Shown piece by piece: positions 13,314 to 18,928 of a stretch of 18,928 nucleotides of DNA. The DNA is taken from NCBI GenBank assembly GCA_900544945.1, contig UQXG01000026.1, positions 1 to 18,928 on the forward strand, given 5' to 3'. The stretch comes from an uncultured Eubacteriales bacterium. Its GTDB lineage: Bacteria; Bacillota; Clostridia; Oscillospirales; Oscillospiraceae. The position numbers and the translations under genes are program-made. The notes below the pieces were generated by a model. That model saw only the letters and a list, made by a program, of their open reading frames with translations. It searched no databases and was not told where the DNA came from. The first letter of the stretch is position 1, and every line of letters starts with the position of its first letter.

Positions 13314-14567
13314 TTACTCCCGGCGCAGCGCCTCGATGGGGTTCAGGTTCGCCGCCTGATAGGCCGGCAGCATTCCGAAAATCACGCCGATGAGGGTGGA
13401 GAATACCACCGCCACGCCGATAGCCGGAATGCTGATGGACACCGGAATCTGCATCATCTTGGAAATCAGCTGGGCCAAGACAATGCCGCTGATAACCCCG
13501 ATGATGCCCCCCAGACTGGTGAGCACCGCGGACTCCGTCAGAAATTGCAGCAGAATCCGCTTTTTCTTGGCGCCGATGGCCTTCTTCAGGCCGATTTCGC
13601 TGGTTCGCTCGGTGACGGACACCAGCATGATATTCATAACGCCGATGCCGCCCACAAGCAGGGAGATGCTGGCAATCCAGATCAGCTGGCTGTTGGTGGA
13701 CTGGGACATTTTTTGCAGCTGCTGGGCCTGCTCCAGCATATCCTGGCTCCGATAATCCAGCTTGCTTTCCGTGTTCACAATCTGCTTTTCCGTCAGAATA
13801 TCCGCGGCCTCCTTGCCGGCCATGGTCATGGCGTCGGTGTTTTCCACCTTGATGGCCACGTTCTGGGGCTCCTCAAACTGGTACACCGTAGGCCACACGC
13901 TGCTGGGCACATAGACGCTTCCGGCAGAGGTATTGGCGTAAAGCTGGTAGTCCTTCATGGAGTTGATCACCGGGGCAAACTCCTTGGATTGCGCCACCAC
14001 TCCCGTCACGATATACACGTCGTTCTGGATTTCCAGGCTTTTCCCCACCGGATCCAGGCCGCCGAAGAGGCTGGTGGCCGCGGTGGTATCCACCAGCGCC
14101 ACCTTCCGGCAGTTGTCGAAGTCCCCCTGGGTAAAGCCCCGGCCGGATTTCACCTGATAGCCGTAAACGCTGAGGAAGTTCTCGTCGATGCCGTAGAGCT
14201 TGCCGTTGAACTGGGTATTCTGGTAGAACAGGGTCTGGCTGTAGCTGCGGCTATAATAGAGAGAAACCTTCTCCACGCCGCTGATTTTCTCCAACTCCTG
14301 CCGGGTATCCTCGGTAATCTGGCGGATACCCTGGGGCACGGAGTTCCAGCTGAAATCCAACTGCTGACCGTTCTGATAGGGCTCCACGGTGACAACGTTG
14401 TTGCCCGCGCCGATGAGGTTTTCCTTGATCTGCTCATTGGTACCCTGAATGGTGGAGACGATGGTAATGATGGAGGCAATGCCGATGATAATGCCCAGCA
14501 TGGTCAGCACCGAACGCATTTTGTGCCCCCAGATGCCCTGGAAGGCTAGTCCGATATTTTCCCGCAT
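13314..14567 (-). CDS. MacB-type ABC transporter permease
   Basis: The 417 residues have the type VII ABC (MacB/FtsX) architecture. TM1 is about 18-40 (RSVLTMLGIIIGIASIITIV). A large extracytoplasmic MacB_PCD domain spans about 45-285. Three helices then follow from about 290 (LIWIASISLLVGGIGVMNIMLVSV) to the end, with the cytoplasmic TERTSEIGLKKAIGAKKKRI coupling segment and the terminal PAYQAANLNPIEALRRE. Such permeases use a mechanotransmission mechanism, driving an extracytoplasmic adaptor instead of carrying cargo through the membrane. It follows the second adaptor by 12 bp, with AGGAGG before the ATG. The cargo is unknown (peptide, antibiotic, bacteriocin or lipid are possible). Confidence 0.93.
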   Translation of the reverse strand: MRENIGLAFQGIWGHKMRSVLTMLGIIIGIASIITIVSTIQGTNEQIKENLIGAGNNVVTVEPYQNGQQLDFSWNSVPQGIRQITEDTRQELEKISGVEKVSLYYSRSYSQTLFYQNTQFNGKLYGIDENFLSVYGYQVKSGRGFTQGDFDNCRKVALVDTTAATSLFGGLDPVGKSLEIQNDVYIVTGVVAQSKEFAPVINSMKDYQLYANTSAGSVYVPSSVWPTVYQFEEPQNVAIKVENTDAMTMAGKEAADILTEKQIVNTESKLDYRSQDMLEQAQQLQKMSQSTNSQLIWIASISLLVGGIGVMNIMLVSVTERTSEIGLKKAIGAKKKRILLQFLTESAVLTSLGGIIGVISGIVLAQLISKMMQIPVSISIPAIGVAVVFSTLIGVIFGMLPAYQAANLNPIEALRRE

Positions 14568-14579
14568 ATACCCGCCTCC

Positions 14580-16685
14580 TTAGAAATTGTACAGGGCAGA
14601 GGGATCCCCCTCCTGGGTACCTGCCCCGGGCTTCACGTTCTTGCCGTAGGGGAAGGCCACATAGTCGTCGGCAGTCAGGCCACTGCGGATTTCCGTATAG
14701 CTGCCCCAGAGGGACTTGCCGGTGGTAACATACCGCTTTTCCAGCTTATTGTGGGCACCCCGGACGTAGACGTAAGGCTCTCCATCGTCGGTTCTCAGAT
14801 AGGGATTTTCCAGGTACACGCCGTTTTGCGCCTGGGCGGCGGAATAGGTTATGCTGACATAGTTATTCTCCTGCAAGTCCGCGCTGCCGTCGATGAAAAC
14901 CCGGAAGGGATAGTAGGAGGCATTGGGATTTCCCATGCCGTTCCAGCCGTTGCCGTCCACGGGAAAGTCTCCGATGGACACCACCTGACCGTCATAGATA
15001 TTGCCGGTATTCCAGTCGTTGACGGTGACGGACTGGCCGATTTTCAGATTGTCCTTTTCCAGCTCGCTGACGCTGCCTGTCACATAGAAGCCGCCGCCGC
15101 CGGAAACCTTGAGAATGGGCTGCTTGTTCTGCCGGGCTTCGTCCTCGGTGAGCACGGAAACCACCTCGCCGTCCAGGTCCGCCCGAACGTTGCCGTCGTT
15201 GAATTCCCGCTCCATGAGGTTATATTCGGACTCGGCCATCTGGGCAGCCTCATAGAGATCCCGCACCTTCTTGGTCTGCTCCCGGCGCATCTTGGCAATT
15301 TCCGCAGAGGTCATGCCGCTGCCGAAGTCGGGGCTGAAGCCGCCGTCATCGTCAGAGCCCCCGAAGAATTCGCTTTCCGCCGGGGCATCAAACAGCGAGA
15401 ATCCGTAGTCATTTCCGTTGTAAACATAGACATGAACGCCCTGCCACAGACTGGTGGGAGCCTTCTCCCGGTCGCCGTCGGTCTTTTTCAGGACAACATA
15501 GAAATCATTGATGACCTTGGAAGGGGCGGACGGCTCCACCACCTCCAGGGTAAAGCGGAAGGTATCCGTCTTATCGCCCACGGTGGCCGTCAGCGTGTAC
15601 TCCGTTTTTCCTGGCTGGCTGACCCGGCCGGACAGAGCGCAGGTCTGCTCGCCCCGGTAGGCCAGCAGCTCTCCCGCGGCAGGCTCTACGCTCCACTCGG
15701 TTTTCTGCTTGGTCTTGTTGACAAAGGTCAGGTCAACCGCCATGCCCTTATCCACGGTAAAGGTGCCGCCGTTTTTCACATTGGGGCTGGTAATGACGGG
15801 AGCCGGAGTCTCCGGTTCCGATGGCTCCGGTTCCTCCAAGGGCTGCTTGGGCGGCTCCGTGGGGGCTTCCGTGGCAGGGGTCGTAGGCTCGGAAGGGTCA
15901 GAGGGTTCGCTGGGTGCGGCGGAAGGCTCAGGGTCTTCCGAGGGAGTCGTCGTGTCCGGCGTTTCCGAAGCACTGGATTTTGTCCGGGACAGGGTGTTCA
16001 TCAGCTCCTGATTGTTCAGAGCCTGGTAATAAAGAGCCTGAAGAACGGAGTTGTTCACCGGAATGTCCGAGGCAATCCAGCAGACCAACGCATTCTCCTC
16101 GGTACTGCCGTCATGGGAGAAGTCTGTAATAACCTTATAGTTTTTTTCGTCCAGCTGGTCGCCATAGTCCGGTGCGCTTCCACCGCCGCCACCGCCGCCG
16201 GAGGGCTTCAGCTGATTGATCCGGCGCAGCTCCTCCTCGGCCTCAGTGACCTGGAGCTTGGCCTTCTCCACATCCAGGCGCTTGCGCTCCAGCTCCAACT
16301 CGGACAGGGTGGTGTCGTAGGTCATCAGCACATCGCCCTTTTTCACATGGGCGCCCACCTCCACCGGGATGCCGGTGATGATCTGGGTATCGCTTAAAAA
16401 CACGGTCTGAATCTTGTCCGTGGTCACCGGGCCAGAGCTCTCCTGGTTATCGCCCCAGTATTCCGTCATGCCCACCATGGCGAAGGGGTACACATCCACC
16501 GTCTTCCCGTTCCCCCGGGTACCCAGCGCAATCCCCGCCACAATGGCCACGGCGGCAATGCCGGCTCCGGCGCAGACCAGAACCTTCTTACCCTTTCTCT
16601 TGGGAATGCCTTGCCACTTAGGAATGCCTTTCCACTTGGGGATTTTCTTCCAAATCTGGATTTCTTTCCAGTTAATCTTCTTCAT
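14580..16685 (-). CDS. Membrane-anchored HlyD/MacA-like adaptor with Ig-like insertion
   Basis: Adaptor (membrane fusion protein) of the exporter. The start is the ATG at 16685, not the longer frame from 16751: GGAGG lies 6 nt upstream and MKKINWKEI begins the basic N-terminus; the result is 701 residues. Order: basic W/K/P repeats (about 6-30), one membrane helix (34-55), a lipoyl-half segment (about 90-125, TGIPVEVGAHVKKGDVLMTYD), helix 1 of the hairpin (128-160), a long insert (161-457), helix 2 (458-497), the second lipoyl half (RADLDGEVVSVL) and beta-barrel domains to the end (DDYVAFPY..). The insert contains a poly-Gly run, a Pro/Ser/Thr/Glu-rich linker (about 238-297) and an Ig-like beta domain (about 298-386). 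It overlaps the ATPase gene by 14 bp. Confidence 0.88.
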   Translation of the reverse strand: MKKINWKEIQIWKKIPKWKGIPKWQGIPKRKGKKVLVCAGAGIAAVAIVAGIALGTRGNGKTVDVYPFAMVGMTEYWGDNQESSGPVTTDKIQTVFLSDTQIITGIPVEVGAHVKKGDVLMTYDTTLSELELERKRLDVEKAKLQVTEAEEELRRINQLKPSGGGGGGGSAPDYGDQLDEKNYKVITDFSHDGSTEENALVCWIASDIPVNNSVLQALYYQALNNQELMNTLSRTKSSASETPDTTTPSEDPEPSAAPSEPSDPSEPTTPATEAPTEPPKQPLEEPEPSEPETPAPVITSPNVKNGGTFTVDKGMAVDLTFVNKTKQKTEWSVEPAAGELLAYRGEQTCALSGRVSQPGKTEYTLTATVGDKTDTFRFTLEVVEPSAPSKVINDFYVVLKKTDGDREKAPTSLWQGVHVYVYNGNDYGFSLFDAPAESEFFGGSDDDGGFSPDFGSGMTSAEIAKMRREQTKKVRDLYEAAQMAESEYNLMEREFNDGNVRADLDGEVVSVLTEDEARQNKQPILKVSGGGGFYVTGSVSELEKDNLKIGQSVTVNDWNTGNIYDGQVVSIGDFPVDGNGWNGMGNPNASYYPFRVFIDGSADLQENNYVSITYSAAQAQNGVYLENPYLRTDDGEPYVYVRGAHNKLEKRYVTTGKSLWGSYTEIRSGLTADDYVAFPYGKNVKPGAGTQEGDPSALYNF

Positions 16686-17364
16686 GGGGTTCCTCCCGGG
16701 TATGCAGCTCGCCGTCCAGAATCCGATAGGTCTTATCCGCGCAGGCGGCAATGGACGGCTCGTGGGTAATCATAATGATGGTCATGCCCTCATCGCTGAG
16801 GCGGCGGAAAATCTCCATAATCTGATTGCCCGCCTTGGTGTCCAGAGCGCCGGTGGGCTCATCCGCCAGCAGCAGCTGGGGCTTTCCCACAATGGCCCGG
16901 GCAATGGCCACCCGCTGGCACTGGCCGCCGGACAGCTGGTTGGGCAGAAAATGGATCCGTTCTCCCAGGCCCACGGCCTTCAGGGCTTCCTCCGCCCGCT
17001 CCCGCCGCTCCTTCAGGGGTACGTCCGCATACAGCAGCGGCAGTGCCACATTGTCCAGAGCATCCATTTTGGGCAACAGATAGAACCGCTGGAACACAAA
17101 GCCGATATGCTTGTTGCGCACCTCCGCCAGTTCGTCGTCGGACAAATCCTTCAGCGCCCGGCCTTCCAGGGTATAGCTGCCGGAGGTAGGCACGTCCAGG
17201 CAGCCAATGATGTTCATCAGGGTGGTCTTGCCGGAGCCGGAAGGGCCCATGATGGCCAGGTAGTCACCCTTTTCCACGGTCATATTGATGTTTTTCAGCA
17301 CCCGCACAGGCTCCTTGCCCTGCTGGTAATCCTTGCAGATGTCCGTCAGTTCCAGAATTGCCAT
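16672..17364 (-). CDS. ABC transporter ATPase, MacB/LolD type
   Basis: The 230-residue nucleotide-binding subunit energises the permease encoded downstream. Walker A is GPSGSGKTT (about 40-48), the Q-loop is in FVFQRFYLL, the signature LSGGQ is followed by CQRVAIARAI, Walker B is LLLADEPTGALD and the H-loop is MITHE. The motif set and the short regulatory tail fit the LolD/MacB-N group. The start ATG overlaps the stop of the lipoprotein adaptor gene by one base (TGATG), and the 3' end overlaps the next adaptor by 14 bp, so the three are translationally linked. Confidence 0.97.
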   Translation of the reverse strand: MAILELTDICKDYQQGKEPVRVLKNINMTVEKGDYLAIMGPSGSGKTTLMNIIGCLDVPTSGSYTLEGRALKDLSDDELAEVRNKHIGFVFQRFYLLPKMDALDNVALPLLYADVPLKERRERAEEALKAVGLGERIHFLPNQLSGGQCQRVAIARAIVGKPQLLLADEPTGALDTKAGNQIMEIFRRLSDEGMTIIMITHEPSIAACADKTYRILDGELHTREEPHEED

Positions 17365-18686
17365 CAGGCTCCACCGCCTTCCAAGCCTTCCGTTGCCGGC
17401 GTATCCGCCGAATCCATACCGGAGTCCATGCCGGAATCCATACCGCCATCCATGCCGGAGTCCATACCGCCGTCCATGCCGGAATCCATACCGCCGTCCA
17501 TGCCACCGTCCATGCCGGAATCCATGCCGCCGTCCATACCGGAATCCGTGTCCTCCACCGGCATGTCATGGGTGGTCGGCGCACCGGGCTTGCACAGGTC
17601 GGGATCCGGGTAGGCGATGTAGTCGTCGTAGCTCAGGCCCTCGGTGATCTTCTGCACATCCGTATCCGGATTGTAGGTTCCCAGGGTAACTGCCCGCTTT
17701 TCCAGCTTCCCGTTCTTCTCTGCCCAGACATAGGCGGAGCCGTCCTCGTTATAGCACAGGAACGCACCGCTGACCCCCACACCGGGGGTATCGTCATCGG
17801 TGTTCCGCTCGATATACAGATGCTGACCCAGCAGCAGGCCGTCGGTGGAATCCAGGGAAACATAGAAAGGATACTTGCTGGCACTGGTCATCTCATCGGA
17901 GGAGGTGCCCATGTACCGGTCGGTATCGCTGCCCTGGGAGGGATTTTCGTAGTCTACCAGAGTTATCTTGCCCGTCCAGGAGCCATCGCCCCCGGTACGG
18001 GGGGTCATCTTCACCCGGTCGCCCTCCCGGAGGCTGCCCCGCTGCAATTCTCCCAGCACGCCCTTGACCCGGTAGGAGCCGGACTGTTGGATGACGATAT
18101 AGGCCGCGGGCTTGCCGCTGTTATCGGTTGTGCCGCTCTCGTTGATCTTCTGCACCCGGCCGTTAATGGGGGAGGTCACGGTGGAGTTGTTCAGCAGCTC
18201 CTCCGCCTTCTTCACCTCGTCCTGCTTGGTTTTCAGCTTCAGCTCCGCCTCCTTCATATCCACCTGGGCAGACTGAATCTCCACGGTGTACTGAAGCCGG
18301 GCGGTGCCGGTGACGCTCTGCCGCTCCCGCTCCAGAGTTCTGATTTTCTCCTGGCTGCTCTCAATGGTGCTTTGCAGCTGGGCAGCCTCCAGATTTTTCT
18401 TGTCCAGGCTCAGCTGAAGCTCCTCGGTGTCGTAGCTGAAAAGAGCCTGACCCTTCTTTACATCGTCACCCTCCTTGACCATCAGCTCCTGGATGGTCTT
18501 TTCCGAATCCCGGGTAATCTCGGCGGTGTGCTCAGACACCACCAGTCCCAGGAACCGGTCTCCCGGGGCAATGCCCCCGGCAGAGGCCAGCCGCTCCACA
18601 GACTGAACATAAACCGCATCCTGCTTTGTGCCGCAGCCTGCCAGAGCCAGGCACAGGACAAATGCCAAAATTGCTTTCCGTTTCAT
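17364..18686 (-). CDS. HlyD-family adaptor lipoprotein with GMD repeat tail
   Basis: First gene of the exporter operon, 440 residues. The signal peptide ends in the lipobox LAGC, so C18 should be lipidated and the protein anchored on the outer face of the membrane. Adaptor layout: lipoyl-half segment with ELMVKEGDDVKKGQALFSYD (about 68-87), a coiled-coil hairpin (about 90-165), the second half TVTSPINGRVQKI, then beta-barrel/membrane-proximal parts ending GLSYDDYIAYPDPD. Residues 381-426 are eleven four-residue units D(S/G)GM, followed by ADTPATEGLEGGGA. The tail is acidic and Met-rich and could bind metal or act as a flexible spacer; neither is shown. GGAGGAAAG precedes the ATG. Confidence 0.9.
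   Translation of the reverse strand: MKRKAILAFVLCLALAGCGTKQDAVYVQSVERLASAGGIAPGDRFLGLVVSEHTAEITRDSEKTIQELMVKEGDDVKKGQALFSYDTEELQLSLDKKNLEAAQLQSTIESSQEKIRTLERERQSVTGTARLQYTVEIQSAQVDMKEAELKLKTKQDEVKKAEELLNNSTVTSPINGRVQKINESGTTDNSGKPAAYIVIQQSGSYRVKGVLGELQRGSLREGDRVKMTPRTGGDGSWTGKITLVDYENPSQGSDTDRYMGTSSDEMTSASKYPFYVSLDSTDGLLLGQHLYIERNTDDDTPGVGVSGAFLCYNEDGSAYVWAEKNGKLEKRAVTLGTYNPDTDVQKITEGLSYDDYIAYPDPDLCKPGAPTTHDMPVEDTDSGMDGGMDSGMDGGMDGGMDSGMDGGMDSGMDGGMDSGMDSGMDSADTPATEGLEGGGA
17409..17546 (-). repeat. 12-bp tandem repeat encoding the D-S/G-G-M tail
   Basis: Eleven in-frame 12-bp units, on the plus strand variants of TCCATRCCGSMR, encode the Asp-(Ser/Gly)-Gly-Met tail of the lipoprotein adaptor. 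The units differ at third positions and at the Ser/Gly codon and partly form 24-bp higher-order pairs, so they have diverged somewhat. Slippage or unequal exchange would change the copy number without breaking the frame. Confidence 0.85.
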
Positions 18687-18723
18687 AAATCTTTCCTCCG
18701 GAATCCAAAGCTTCTTTCTTACT

Positions 18724-18751
18724 ATTATACGGATTTTCTCCGAAGAATCAA
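18724..18751 (-). promoter_or_regulatory. Promoter of the ABC exporter operon
   Basis: On the minus strand TTGATT (18746-18751), a 16-nt spacer and a perfect TATAAT (18724-18729) lie 38 bp upstream of the lipoprotein adaptor start. All five genes to 13022 are closely packed or overlapping, so this probably drives them all. Confidence 0.75.
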
Positions 18752-18764
18752 CCGGATAATGATT

Positions 18765-18782
18765 AAGGTTTCCTTAAACCTT
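18765..18782. promoter_or_regulatory. Candidate operator AAGGTTT-N4-AAACCTT
   Basis: A perfect 7-bp inverted repeat with a 4-bp centre sits 14 bp upstream of the exporter -35 box. A further AAGGTT lies at 18787-18792, giving spaced half-sites. This place and pattern resemble activator sites of OmpR-type response regulators at clostridial ABC exporters; no regulator gene is in the window. Confidence 0.4.
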
Positions 18783-18811
18783 CCGCAAGGTTCTGACAAT
18801 TCCGGAAAAAG

Positions 18812-18842
18812 CCGGAAAAAGCGCACCGCAAATCCGGTGCGC
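18812..18842 (-). terminator. Terminator of an unseen minus-strand gene
   Basis: GCGCACCG (18821-18828) and CGGTGCGC (18835-18842) form an 8-bp GC-rich stem. Reading the minus strand it is followed by TTTTTCCGGCTTTTTCC, so it should stop transcription coming from beyond the right edge, before the exporter promoter. CCGGAAAAAG is directly repeated in the tail. Confidence 0.7.
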
Positions 18843-18875
18843 TTTGGATAAATCGCTGTTTTCCGTCAGAAATTT

Positions 18876-18928
18876 AGGAAGCTCTGATTAAATCGGCAAG
18901 AGCTGGTAGCGAGAGATTTTGTTCTCAG
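18876..18928 (+). mobile_element. Partial second copy of the mgtE-leader fold-back repeat
   Basis: From 18877 the sequence GGAAGCTCTGATT... matches the outer arm of the element at 1766-1932 (minus strand from 1929), 37 of 44 bases by hand count. The window ends inside it, so its full length and opposite arm cannot be seen. Confidence 0.65.

Noticed and set aside
16686..16751. Longer N-terminus for the second adaptor
   Set aside because: GGAGG lies directly before the ATG at 16685, and the extra 22 residues only overlap the ATPase gene in another frame.
17409..17546. CRISPR-like array
   Set aside because: The 12-bp tandem units have no spacers and are in frame inside a clear gene; they encode the D-S/G-G-M tail.
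17358..18851. 497-codon plus-strand frame opposite the lipoprotein adaptor
   Set aside because: Antisense shadow; it runs through the exporter promoter and a terminator and has no ribosome site.

Overview
The window looks like a chromosomal segment of a GC-rich anaerobic gut Clostridium relative (Oscillospiraceae/Ruminococcaceae type). The reasons are the paired GlgC/GlgD glycogen subunits, an MgtE magnesium channel, strong AGGAGG ribosome binding sites, Gram-positive style ABC/adaptor operons without an outer-membrane partner, and intergenic palindromic repeats of a kind common in these genomes. The assignment is inference from gene style, not from a marker gene.

Layout. (1) 1-300: a minus-strand tRNA-Gly(CCC) next to a perfect 18-bp palindrome and a nested-hairpin element flanked by copies of the tRNA 3' end. 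(2) 364-2090: mgtE (minus) with a leader of about 320 nt that holds a 26-codon upstream ORF folded in a hairpin and a 167-bp fold-back (MITE-like) element. (3) 2089-6695: a divergent plus-strand unit with a GNAT acetyltransferase, then glgC-glgD-glgA (ADP-glucose and glycogen synthesis), closed by a terminator. (4) 6726-12563: a plus-strand operon with a ParB/sulfiredoxin-like + BMP (PnrA-like) fusion, a metallophosphoesterase, a DUF2461 protein, then dapA-dapB-dapF of the lysine/meso-diaminopimelate pathway, closed by a terminator. (5) 12513-13021: intergenic space with a 323-bp composite palindromic element with 31-bp terminal inverted repeats, between two near-identical terminator hairpins. 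(6) 18751-13022 (minus): a five-gene operon for a MacB-type ABC exporter with two different HlyD/MacA-like adaptors (one a lipoprotein with an Asp/Gly/Met repeat tail, one membrane-anchored with an Ig-like insertion), ATPase, permease and a small unknown protein. (7) The right edge has a terminator for an unseen minus-strand gene and the start of a second copy of the mgtE-leader repeat.

Most genes are ordinary housekeeping. The least explained signals are the mgtE leader, the cytoplasmic ParB-like/BMP fusion and its operon partners, the two-adaptor exporter with its unusual insert and repeat tail, and the three palindromic repeat elements.
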